Origin: Thalassia testudinum
Taxonomy: Eukaryota > Streptophyta > Magnoliopsida > Alismatales > Hydrocharitaceae
Length of the DNA stretch: 64,000 bases
Direction of reading: 5' to 3'
NCBI GenBank assembly: GCA_037157565.1
Contig: JAZHRO010000039.1
Coordinates: 40,362,001 to 40,426,000 of the forward strand
Shown here: in pieces, positions 1 through 11,950 of the stretch
Position numbering within the stretch: the first letter of the stretch is position 1
Layout of the letters: every line of letters begins with the position of its first letter
Notes under the pieces: model-generated
Database searches by the model: none
Told to the model about the DNA's origin: nothing
The model's input: the letters and a program-made list of their open reading frames with translations, nothing else
Made by a program: the position numbers and the translations under genes

Positions 1-103
1 GTTGACCTTTTCTAAGGTTCCTGATATTTTCTTCCAAAATAATTATTCACAATTATGTATAACCGACCTTGCTGCTATTATTTTCTATCCTTTCTCCACC
101 AAG

Positions 104-909
104 GCCCTGTTGAAAAATGCAACTGACGCAATGAAGGAATCACGCGTCCATGATATACTGGTTTCGGTATTAGATCCTCCACCAACTCCTTTGTGTTTGT
201 TTCTGTTTCAGTTTGGATAAGAAAACTGTAATGCTTATGAACCCTCTCTGGATTTGTTTGCCAGTTGAGTGCTCTTCAATACAGAAAGATGGACTTCGAC
301 GAATTCTGTGCTGCTGCATTAAGTGTGCACCAGCTGGAAGCCTTGGATAGATGGGAACAACATGCTCGCTGTGCTTATGAGCTTTTTGAAAAGGATGGAA
401 ATCGAGCAATAGTGATTGAAGAACTTGCTTCGGTATTGTTATATTTCTTTAAATTTTCTACATTTTCCACCTTACCTTTAGTTGGAGTCACTGATAATCT
501 GTGTAAATGGCTGTTAGCATGCACAAAGTACTGGTAGTGGTAATTAAGCTCCAAATCATAAACTACAGGAACTCACTGAAATGCCTTGTAAATGTTCATA
601 GACTGCAACATGTTTTAGTATTTGTTCATCAAAGATTTTTTTTCCTGCAGAGTCTAATGTTGCTGTTGAGATTGGCAGCTTAGTTCAAATTTGGTGCAAT
701 ATTCATTGAATGACTTCTCTGGTTACCATCCATCTACATACTTCTAATTCTTTAGCCATTTATTTCAGGAACTAGGCCTCAGCCCATCAGTTCCGGTACA
801 TGCTGTTCTCCATGACTGGATTCGGCATGCAGATGGGAAGCTAAGCTTCCTTGGATTTGTCAAGCTGTTGCATGGTGTTTCCAGCCGTGGCTTTGCTAAG
901 CCACAATGA
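104..909 (+). CDS. CDPK-related protein kinase (CRK), last three coding exons
   Basis: Partial gene, cut by the left window edge. Three exons read in one frame across consensus GT/AG introns: 104-166, 265-432 and 769-909, ending in TGA at 907-909. They encode the C-terminal regulatory part of a plant CDPK-related kinase. Seen are [16 protein letters not shown], then [44 protein letters not shown], and the family tail [22 protein letters not shown]. This is the degenerate EF-hand-like region that follows the Ser/Thr kinase domain in CRKs; the kinase domain itself lies to the left of the window. CRKs are plant Ser/Thr kinases, usually membrane-associated through N-terminal acylation, with calmodulin-like domains that bind calcium poorly (family knowledge). 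Introns are 98 and 336 bp. The exon 1 start at 104 is inferred from an AG after a pyrimidine tract; whether it extends further left cannot be judged from this window alone. Confidence 0.9.
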
Positions 910-1581
910 CTAACATCTGCACAAACTCGATCAGCCCATATGCCATAGCAGCCGGGTTGATGGAAAGTGATTATCCAGCCAGAGTTAGCACCTTCCATTT
1001 GTTGCCAGCTTCTATTTCTGTGGATTCCTCTGAGTGAAGTAGCCACCACAGCTGTTGCTTCTGCCCCTTCAGCAATTTGGCTCGTTTGAGTGTCACCGAT
1101 TCCTGTAGTGTGATTTGTTGTTTTCAATCTGCGTGCAGCCTATCTGATGCCATTCGTGTTATATAAATTCAGAAGAGGATGTCTAGGTGCTTACTGACCT
1201 CTTACAGGGTACAGTAGTTGTCCTGCTGATAGAAATCCTGATTGTAGAATTAAACTGTCAAATACCTTCCCCAGCTGGACCATCTAATTAAAGGGAACAG
1301 AAAGCTCAATGAGCATTGCTTGTTTGTGTAGAAGAATTCCAATCCTAATTTCATTGTTGTGCTTGACCATGCCATACAATCTCCACCCTGCATATGTATG
1401 GATATAGTGCATTGAAAAGTTGCCCTGATGTCTGATGATGATGCTTCCCACTTGTTTGGGACTTGCAAGACCACTCCACAACAATCCTACTTCCTGGAAT
1501 CCTGCAATATGCTATCAGGAAGCAGATTGAAGCTTTTGCGATATTGCAATGCTATCTAAACAGGTACGATGCATCCTGAAA
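910..1581 (+). other. 3' flank between convergent kinase gene and PPR pseudogene
   Basis: No open frame of coding character. Probably contains the 3' UTR of the kinase gene; no polyadenylation signal stands out clearly. The two flanking genes point at each other across this stretch. Confidence 0.4.
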
Positions 1582-3044
1582 CTAATTGATGGTTTCAGAG
1601 GTCATCTCATCGAATGAGTTGAACAGCTTTGCTCCAGTGACCCAGGTGGGTGTACCCATGTATGAGCAATCTGTACGGATACGCATTAGGTGCAGTACCT
1701 TCCCTCTTCATCTCTTTGAACAGTTCTTCGGCCTCATCCACATCCCCTCCGTTGCACAGGCTATCGATGATCGTCGTGTACGTGATCAAATCAGGCCTCA
1801 CGCCAATCACAGACTCGACCAGCCCATCCAGCAACTTGATTGCCGCAACGACCCTCCATCCTAACATGCTCTTTCATGAGTGTATTGTACGTGACAACAT
1901 TCGGAGGACACCCCGTCTCCATCCTCTCCACCAGTGCTGCTGCCTCTACGACTCTCCCGACCACACACAGCCCGTTGACGAGCGAATTGAACGTCACCAC
2001 GCTAGGATGCCATCCCCTCTTTTCTTTATGGTGCCCAACACTGCAAATCCCAAGTCCACCTGCTCCAGGGAGCCAAAGCAACTGACAAGCGAGTTAAACG
2101 CGACGACATCCGGCTGGCATCCCATCTCCGGCATCCTCCCAAGCAGCAGAGTTGTGGCCTCCATGAACCGTCCCACGTCGCAGAGCCCGTTCGTGAGAAC
2201 GGTCAGGATCTCCTTTGTCAGGTCGAACCCCCGTGCTTAAGCGTTCGGCCGAACAAACCGAATCCCATCTCCACTCAACCCAGCCTACAGCAGCAACCAA
2301 CGTGCGCCGTGTACGTGAATGCGTCCGCTGGGTGACCCATCCGAGGCATTTCGTCGAACACCTTGACCGCATCGGCTATCCTCCCCACTTTGCAAAGCCC
2401 ATCTCTACCAAAACGTTCAAGGTGACCTGGTTGGGGCGGCCGCCGATCTTCAACATCCTCCCGACCAACGGCAACGCCAGGCCAACCTCCCCGGCCTGGC
2501 AGGCGCCATCGACGACCGCCGCGTGCGACACGACGACGGGGCGGGCCCCCACCAGGAGGCCCACGGCCTCGGCGAGCCTGCCGGTGGCGCAGAGCGCGTG
2601 GACGACGGCGCCGAGGACCGGGGAGTGGTGGTGGTTGCCGCGGCGGAGGGCGTCGCAGAGGATGGCGAGGGCGAGGCCGGGGTGGGCCATCCGGGAGGAG
2701 CAGTGGGCGAGGGTGGCGTGAGTGTGGGGGGCGGGGGGCACGCCGAGGTAGAGCATGCGGACGAGGTACATGGAGAGGGCGGCGCGTTGGCGGCCAGCGT
2801 GGACGAGGAAAGCGAGGAGGATGTTGAAGGTGGAGACGTGGGCGAAGGGGTGGCGGAGGAGGAGGAGGAGGAGTTGGTCGAAGCAGTGGAGGGGGGTGGC
2901 GAGTCCGAGCCGTCGTCGGAAGTGGGTTTCCAGAGGGTGGATTTGGGAGGGGTCGTAGGAGAGGGCGCGGGAGGTGGAAGTGGTCATGTGGGGAAGATCA
3001 CTGTGGAAGAGAGTGGTAATGGTGGCGAGTGGTTTGAGTCTCAT
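1582..3044 (-). pseudogene. Pentatricopeptide-repeat (P-class) protein, frameshifted
   Basis: Read on the minus strand from ATG at 3044 to a TAG at 1582-1584. Successive frames each give good PPR motifs, but no single frame runs through. The first 220 or so codons are open (3044 to about 2380). Clear repeats then appear in shifted frames: GCQPDVVAFNSLVSCF near 2100, WHPSVVTFNSLVNGLCVVGR near 1970, GCPPNVVTYNTLMKEH near 1890, GVRPDLITYTTIIDSLCNGG near 1770, and a last repeat ending in FDEMTSETIN before the TAG. At least four frame changes are needed, including one just before FDEM. PPR proteins bind organellar RNA; the N-terminus (MRLKPLATITTLFHSD) could be a transit peptide, but that is inference. 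Either a decayed gene or a gene damaged by indel errors in the assembly. Plant P-class PPR genes are usually intronless, as this one seems to be. Confidence 0.8.
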
Positions 3045-3199
3045 GTTAGCCGCCGCATCTGCTACCTTTTGGTTGGTGGTCGTAGCAGTGGTGGGGGAAG
3101 CGGGAGAGAGGTCGGCGCTTTGGAGGCACACAGGTCAACGAGTGCCAAAATGCGAGATTGGGATTTGCTCAATAAGGGCAAATGTTGAGCCCATCAGCG

Positions 3200-4740
3200 C
3201 ATGGTCAAACGGTGGGGTCAGGTTCGAGTGTTCATCCTTGGGGTTTTCAAGATCTTTCCCTCCTTGTCAAAGCTCTAGGGATGAAAAGGACCTGAAACAT
3301 TCTCCTTTTTAGAGACTCCCCTTCTGGTAAGCTTATTAGAGAGATCTTCGTGGATCTCTCCTTAAGCCTCCTCTTCCTGCTAGATTCTGGATGACTCGGG
3401 AGGCTTATATTGAAATGCAACCCTCAATCCGGCGGATGGTCCACGAAGGGGAGATGGACTTTTGGATGGATATTTGGGTGGGCGACTCACCTTTAAAGGA
3501 TTTTCTTCCATATAGCTTTTGTCTAGCCCCTATTTCTGTTAGGGATGCGATTCTCAATCATTTTGATAATGCTCCGTTGACTAATATTCATCATCCCATT
3601 CGCAGCATTATCAATAACATTCCTCTTGATGATCTCAAGGACATTCCGCTTTGGACCCCTGCTCCTTTCGAGAACTTTTCGGTTGCCTTTGCATACTCCC
3701 CGAGTTTTTGCCATCATCCAAAAGATCTGGCTGCTAAAGGTGTTTGGCGTCTTAAGCTCCCTCTACATATTTCGCTTTGCACTTGGTATATCCTTCAGCA
3801 CAAGCTCCCAACTGATGATGATATCTCCAAGGTTAGTATCCCTTTGCCTTCTAAATGCTGGTGTTGTCCCACCTCTCCCAATTTTGAGACTTTTCATCAT
3901 CTCTTTTCCTACGGTCAACTCACTCACAACGTCTCTGATTGAGTCTTCTCTAAGAATTATCCGAACCCCATCTATCTGAACTTTTTTTTCCATCATGCAT
4001 AGCCGAAGTGGACGTGTAAGGGGAATGCCTCGTCACCTTACGCATAAGTGGAGTATTTTCGGCATGACTAAGTGGTTCTGCAACTAACTTCTCGGCAATT
4101 TTGTGCTCAGCAAGGTCCGACCTTGTAGTGGTTGCAAGATTAGTGTTTTAACTATTCATGATAATACTTATAGCTATCTAGGCTGGGTCATTCGTGATTA
4201 ATTTGGCGAATTTTTGTGTGGTATTGCAGCCAAGACTTAAAGATTACCCATTAAGGTTTTTCTACTACGTTCCATTTATCATGCCCTTTCCACCTTTGGC
4301 ATTTCCTTTTATCCTTCGTAGGTGGAAGCAGATTCTACTTTGCTCTTTTACTAGTGAAATGAGAAAATTTAGGTTGCTTGACCAGCGAGGAGGGACTTTT
4401 CTGTGGTTCAAGCATGATAGCATTAGATCAAATCCCTATCGTATATTCACCCTTCTATCAACCTTTTGGTGATTGGAATTGCTAATCTGGGTGAGCACAA
4501 TAGGCGGATATTTTACTCTTCTGTGGAGCTGTCCCATCACATTTACGCATTATTCAGCTGGCCAAGATCCAATTGCCTCGTATCATTCATTGATGTTTTG
4601 ATTGGTTGTTGGCCAATTTTTGTTTCGATTCTGACCTTTTGTTTTGTCTGTCGCTTGCTTTTATGTTTTGTAATATATTAGGTCACAAGTCGTAGTCTTT
4701 TTACTTTAATGGTTGTACTTGATAGATTTTGATCTAATAT
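3200..4740 (+). mobile_element. LINE (L1-type) 3' fragment: RT C-terminal domain plus decayed RNase H
   Basis: From about 3390 to 3942 one frame is open and shows the region found at the C-terminus of plant LINE reverse transcriptases: FWMDIWVGDSPLKDFLP, then the zf-RVT block with GVWRLKLPLHISLCTWYILQ, KLPTDDDISK and CWCC....ETFHHLF. About 150 bp later (near 4150-4330) a degenerate RNase H-like stretch can be followed with stops and shifts: GWVIRD, FGEFLCGIAAK, then a region ending near VEADSTLL. This order (zf-RVT then RNase H) is typical of plant L1-type LINEs. The catalytic RT palm (YXDD) is not present; the element is 5'-truncated or its front has been lost. The 3' end is unclear, near 4.7 kb. 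Non-functional. Confidence 0.75.
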
Positions 4741-7676
4741 ACCTATCTTTTTTTTATTGCCACCCGAGATTGGAGGATATACAAGATAGAGTCTCGCGTT
4801 TCTTACAACAAATAAAAAAAAAAAAGAACAAAGGAGAGTCCTTTGTTAGATGGAACCGATTTTGAAAGAACATCCAGAAGGCCTCAACAATAGGTAAGTG
4901 GAAGAGATAACGTATATATTGAAATAAATCACAAAATCCAAAATTACACATTATGGTAGCCATAAAATGGAGATGTTCTGTTGGAAAAATAAAAAAGGTC
5001 ATCTTTCCAACTTAAAATAAAGGGTTTGCCAATCCCTTAGTAATATTACTCGTAGGACCTTCCACATTCAAAATTCTCTCATCGTATTTGCCATCATGTT
5101 GTACTTAATTGCATCCAATGCATTGACATAGATATAGATACCTTTCCCTTAGTAGAATGGGCATATGACGTGAAGAAGTGTTCAATGATCTCCATGAATG
5201 GAAAGATTGAAGAGGACTAATCATGGAGCCTTCCAAGCATCCCCCTAAAGCATTGTAAATTGTTTACAACAGCACAACGAAGAATTGGCTGAAAGGCAAA
5301 TCACTTTTCTTCAATATCCTAGTCAATTGAGCATTGTAACATTTTCCTAAAGTTGAAGGACTTACTCATGTAGGGGATTTAGATCTTGAGATTATCACCG
5401 GTATGCTCCTTTTCATAAGCACTTCTCACATATGTATTGTCCAACAACACTTGCACGATCATAATTCACATGCACGACATTTCCTAAATGAGTGAACTAC
5501 TTTCTTGAACATGCAACTTATTTATTTCTTTCTATTTTAGAATTAACGTCTTATGATATTTTCCCTTTCTTTACGAGAATCGGTAGCTGAGTCTCTTTTT
5601 AATATGAGATCTTGAATGATTTCTTAAAAGGACCATGGTTTGACCTGAAAATTCACCTGTCCTTAGAAAAGGGATATCATAATAATCTTGTATTATAGTG
5701 TACGAGTGATATTAAAAAATTACTGATAATAATTAAATATCTTCGATGATATTTTATTTTAAATTAAATATCATATGTGTAATTTAGCAAGCTTCTAAAT
5801 ATCATTAATATAATTTGATTTACAATAAAATATTATTAATGCAATTTATTTTATAACTTAATATCATCAATGTAAATTTAGTTGAGGCACATTTTGACTC
5901 TTTGAAATCATAAAATTAAAGAATTTTTATGTAGATATCACTAAAAACTATTGAAATTATTTTTTTATTATTAGATTGCAAATATTATTATTAATGTTAT
6001 TATGAAAATTACACTATTAACATAAATGTTACCTTGTTATTTCTCCATTAGTCTGCTAATTAAGGTTAAGGAAAAGTTGATTTAAATTAAGTTAAAAGTG
6101 TTAATCTTAAAGAGATAAACGGTGGTGATTTAATATACCTTTGAAGATGAGTCACATGAATGAAACTTATTAGGAATGCACTCCCTCCTTCCACTTATAG
6201 AGGGTCAATCAACGGTTGCGAGCTCAAGTAAGGTGCACTTTGAGGCAATGGCTGCAGAGGAGAGGTTGCGTAGAGATAGGTAGGAGTGGGCGACGATACG
6301 TAGTTCACATTGACCCACACAAAGCAAGGTTCGGTCGGAAAGCTTAAGGGGTTGGTAGTTAGGTCATTATTGAGGGAGGGGGAGGGAGTAGGGCCCATGG
6401 GGGAGGAGGGGGGATGGGGGTGTTAAGTAGGAGGAAGAGATTGAGGACATCGCTAACCTCCATTGTGATCACTATTTTTGGTTCAGGTCCAACGGCGAGC
6501 ACCATTCACCAGCCTCCCCACATGGCAACACCACCACCGCTAAACCTAATAAACACCTCAGGGTGTTGGGTTATCCTTTACCATGGTGATGAGTTCCTCT
6601 CTCGAGGGGGCATGGTCTTTTCTTCTCTTCCCTGCCCTCTTAGGATTATGTCCATGTGTATGGGTTTCTTCCCATTACGGGAGATTTCCTTTTTATTAAA
6701 AAAAAAGTATCTAATTTTATATAAGCAAAACTATTAAAATTCATATCCTTATCCATACTTATCATAAAACTAGAGATCCATACTCGTTATCAAGTATTCA
6801 TATTTAAAGGAGATACCTAAATCCTCTTTAAAATGAATAAGAACATAGCCAGACATGGATATAGGTTGATATCCAATTACATCCCTAAGTTTTATCACAA
6901 GCAAACATTGAAGAGAAGCAAATTTAAAACCTGTGATTAGGCTGATCAAGTTTGGGAATAACTATAGAAAACTTGAAAACGATGCCCAGAGCAGGATTGT
7001 TGAGGCCTAAACTCAAGCAACCGAACTTGGCCCATTTAATTAGATATCCAACTCTAGATTCAACCCAGTCCCAGTTCAGAGAATCCAGTAAAGTTTCCCA
7101 AAGTCGTCAATTAAAAATAAAATAAGCATATAAATAATATAAGAAATAAAATAAAGAACAGTAGTGGTTGAAGAGGTTTCTCCGTCAGAACAGTATCCTT
7201 TAAAATAAATATCCAATCCCTGATTCAGTAGTAGTACGACAAATTAGGTTGAAAATTGCACCAATCAAGGTGCTTGTTAGTCCATATGCAAATTCTGTGG
7301 TGCAAAAGTGTAGTAGCATTTCATTACCTCTCGGCTCTTCAATTAAAGGTTGAGAAATTTTGCAAACTTGCACATGGATAAGAGTGCATGCATCCAGTGA
7401 ATTAAAATTATATGTTTTAAGAAGAAATCAGTATAATCTTTTAAATTAGGTATTCATTCAAACAAACAAAGAATATCAGACTAAACAAGTAGGGCAAGTG
7501 TTAAGAATAATTCAAGTTTAGATTTATAAAACCCACAGTCAAAATTCTACCGGAAATCATTCACACACAGACGAGCAATTTAGGAGCTCAAGGACTACTT
7601 GGTTTAATCATGACTAATAGCCTACACCCATCTATCTAGTTTTACCTTAAGTTACTCATAACAAATGAAGTCTTTT
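4741..7676. other. AT-rich intergenic stretch between LINE fragment and RBP gene 3' end
   Basis: No convincing gene. 5.5-6.1 kb is especially AT-rich with short degenerate repeats. 6.20-6.66 kb has some GC-rich non-coding sequence that ends in TTTCCTTTTTATTAAAAAAAAA-like sequence (near 6688-6706), resembling a LINE 3' tail on the plus strand. 7.1-7.67 kb should include the 3' UTR of the minus-strand RBP gene. Confidence 0.4.
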
Positions 7677-10600
7677 CTAGCTCACTTGTTGTTGGCTCCC
7701 GTACATAGGATAAGGACTGCACGCAAATGCATACATGCCTGGAGGTGGTGCAGCATATCCGTACCCATTATAAAACTGGGCCCCGTAGTATGCATTATTA
7801 TTCCACTGGCCACTTGGGTCAGCCCTCGCCTGCAATCCCAAAGAAAAGAGCAAGATCAATGCCTACAGCCATGGATATCTACGTGGACCACATTTCTATT
7901 CATCTAATGCAACCAAAAAAATTTTCATATTTCTTATATGTAAATGGAAAATTTGCTCCAAATTTGACTCCCCTCGTTAATGGAGCAAAATGTCCTTCTT
8001 ACAAACTAGATTCCATCCATCTCAATAGTTTACATGAAAAAAGATTAGTGAAGCAGAAACAAGTCCTCCTGTACCTGCTTGTTTGCGGGATTACGACCCC
8101 ATGATAGGCGAACTGTCTGATTACCGATGACAGTTCCATTCAACTTCTGCAATGCTTCTTCAGCATTATTTCTGTCAAAAACAAGCAAAGAAATAACCAC
8201 AACCCACAGCTAATAGAAGCACATCAATGCGATTGCTTTCCAAGATGAAGGGTGGTAGATAAAAAAACTTGGCAGGTACCTATGAACAAAATGCACAAAA
8301 CCACATTGCTTTCCAACTGGAATTTTTACAGAGGCTATTTCACCAAACTGAGAAAATGCCTGCCTAAGATCTTCTTCACTTGCACTCGGGTCAAGTCCTC
8401 CAACAAAAACCTGTAAAACAAATCTCTTAAAATTAGAGCTGCTGCAGAACACTTTCAGAAGAAGACAAATATGAACCCACTGTTGTGTTGCTCGAATCTG
8501 CATCAGCCTGGCCTTGGGCACCATTGGAATATCCACCTGCAAGTCAATCATAAGAGTTCTAAACGCAGTTTCACAAGTGAAGCAAGTTGTACTTCGACAA
8601 GAAAGATCCCAAACAACTTGAACAACCCATCACATTTTTTATAGCAAATAACTGGGGCAAAAATCTCAGCCAAGAAGTGCTCAAGAATAAGGAATTCCTA
8701 GCACAAAATAAGGTAAAACTAGAAATTCTAAATTCTAGGGGACAATGCCCTTCTCCTTGACAGTTAGGACCTGTGATTCTCTGATATCAAGCAACCTATG
8801 ATTTTTTTGGAATGATGGTCCAGATCAACTATATTAAGGATGATTCACTCTCCCTTCCAACTGGGCAAGACAGCATTCCATCCAGGCATTTACTTGTCTG
8901 GGCCTGCAGATTCAACATGTAAAGCCAAAGAATGCTTGAACTATGTTTGCCTGTCTCTTAAACATTGGAATAACATGATACACACAACAGAAGACATGAC
9001 AAAAAACTCTGTGCTTGATATAAACAAACTAGAATTTTCTAACCGCAATATAGGAACTTCAATACATATCTACAGATATAACTATTTAGGAATATAACAT
9101 ATCCAGGAAGAATTGAGGCAGCTGATAAAATAAGGGAAATTGAGACCTAATAGGGCAAACCGGATTCAGTTAGAATAGAGAATGACACAAAGGATAAGGG
9201 GCACATAATCATGTAGGCTTCTCATAATTTTTCCTTCTAGACAAAGGAGATACTATTTTGTACTTTGTGGGTATTAGAAATCATTTTCTGAATAGATAAG
9301 GCATTTGTATTCTACTGTTTAACAAGTGATTCTGGACTAAAATTAGGTGATTCCCTATGTGGACCACTTTTCCATTAGTCCTATGAGGCAGAATAGTGAT
9401 TCTCATTAAGGAGCTTGTTCAAGGGCCAGTGACACACTTGGTTTTAACTTCCAAAGGAATCAACAGTTTGAAGTGTAGCAAAAATTGGCATCCAACTCTT
9501 CTTTGAAAATCTCCTCAAGATTTCCCTGGTAACAACATCAAAAGCCTCTCTAAATCAATAAGAACCATTTATACATACTTCAACATCATACATCTTACAA
9601 ATGTATCACCTCAATCAAGACCTAACAACCTGATCCTATAAAGTTGCACATTTCATATGTTTCTTCTGTTATATAATTCTACCTTGATGTTAAAGGAAGG
9701 CAACTTCTCAACCGCAAAACAGATCCAGTGTGCTAAAATTAGCATCCCAAATTAAATCAATGCCAGAGTCACCTTTACCTCCCCTGTATTGGTCTGTAGC
9801 TTGCACAATTGAAATGAGCCATTGACTTGGCCAACTCCATAAAAGTGGGAGGAACTGCATCATTCCCACTAAAAGCCTGCAAAATAAAATTTCCAACTTA
9901 TCATCACTTGCTATGAGCACCTTCAAGTATTCATCCCTGATGTAATGAGAAAGATCTTCAATTCTCTATTCCCTTGATTTATAGCCAATTTGGATTAATC
10001 TCTTTCTCCTTTCCAATCAAGATCCCTGTAGAAGCTCCCAAACTTTTGCTGTTCACCCTCTTGAATGTTTTTGTCTCCGGACAATGCAAAGCAAATGCTT
10101 ACACTCAATAGAGATGGTGATGTAGGCATCTAAGGGAAATTTTCTCCAAGGCCGATTTAAGCAGGAAAGCAATAAACTTTAAACACAAAAAGGTTGTTGC
10201 AATTTGATAATTCACCAATAAAATCCACATCACTTCACATAAGAATAAGGTGCTTGGATCATCCAGAGAAGGATACTGTTCCTTCTCATGGATCAAATAA
10301 AGATTGGCTCAATAGGTTGCTAATAGAGATGCCATGCACCCAACACAAGCCTACTGTGACTGCACACACATAACCTACCCATGGTCCACACTGCACCAGG
10401 GTAACATCATGATCATTGTGAATATCTTCATGATAACACCAACTACTAATGGCCACTCTTTTGACAATCAAAACAACAACCTTAAATCCAGCGATTAACC
10501 TCCCCTGCCAAATCTTTAATCTAAGTACAAAAATGTCCTCAATTTGGGTTTTACTGATTTGGTTTTGGATTGACCGACACCTCGTGAAAACCCCCCTGCA

Positions 10601-11889
10601 TTAAGATCTTTGTAGTACCCTAGCTCAAAGGTTGACAGAAGATCTTAAATGAAAATAAGGCTGCTAACAACTTTAAAATCTAAGTTGAAGCAACATTGAA
10701 CTTGTGACCATTTTCATTTACAAAAGATAATATATGACGAGAATTTTTAAAATAAACGTGCTCATTCTCATGACGTAATTGATTGCAAATGTATGCTCAT
10801 GTTTGTAACTACACTGATTAGAGTTTCAACTCAAAAAGTGATTTTTTTATTAGTTCTTTCCTTCTTTTCCATGCTTATCTAAATTTCCTCATCCTGCCCC
10901 ATCAGCCATATAAATGACCCATACCATGGAAATAATAAACGTCATGGGCAATAAATCCAAGACAAATCATTCAGTTTCGATTGATAATATCTACACCAGA
11001 AGACTTTTCAAAAAATTGTTTACACTAGAAGATGTAACAGTGAAACATATGATTTGAAACTTATGAAGGAATACAATGGGACCAATTTACTGACATAATA
11101 TTCTGACAACAAATAATTTGATAAAAGGAGAAAAATGTACATATGATACCAAAATCTTAGCCCATATTTACGTCAGAGTGATCTAAAAAACAAGGATGGG
11201 CAAGGATAGAAAGCAGATTAGAAGAGACTAAAGAGTGGTAGAAAACTACAGACTAAGTTCCCAAGCAATGTGCATTGAATGCTTGATATCTGTAAAGTAG
11301 AATACCTTAATGAGTAGAATAATGCCAGGTCAGGCACCCCTAAACAATGTGATATAATTTTTTGAAAAGCACCTTAACAATATTGTTGGAGTTACTTATG
11401 TGAGAAGATATATTGTTATATTTTTTATTTCTTGAGGGCCACATATGTTATCTTCCCAAAGCCTCTCTCTATGTAAAGAAACTTAGGGTGCTTTTCTCTA
11501 TAAGTTTCATTCTCTTCTCTCTCAACAAATATCAGTGATGTGAAAATCAATCTAGTCAGTACTCAGCCGACTACTCCTAGGTGCCCCCCCAACCGATTGA
11601 ATAGGTCATAGTCAGATATATAGTTGGCAACATCGACTACTCAGCTGAGTAGTTGGTCTAGTCGGCCAAGTAGTAACTTGGAGGAGGAAGATGATTTTGA
11701 AGAAACTGACGAAGATGAAGAGGATGTTCCTTTGTTTTTGGATGTGGAAGATGAATATTGACTTTAGATGTTTACTTTAAATGTATTTTCCATAGTTTTA
11801 ATGATTAGATACTTTGAATCTGTGCTTTTATTTCATTGGATTTATTGTTTGTAGCTTATTTTCATAATCTTGAGTTTGAAAATGATATA

Positions 11890-11950
<61 letters not shown>

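Noticed and set aside
2523..3188. 221-codon Gly/Glu/Val-rich frame on the plus strand
   Set aside because: Antisense of the GC-rich 5' part of the PPR pseudogene.
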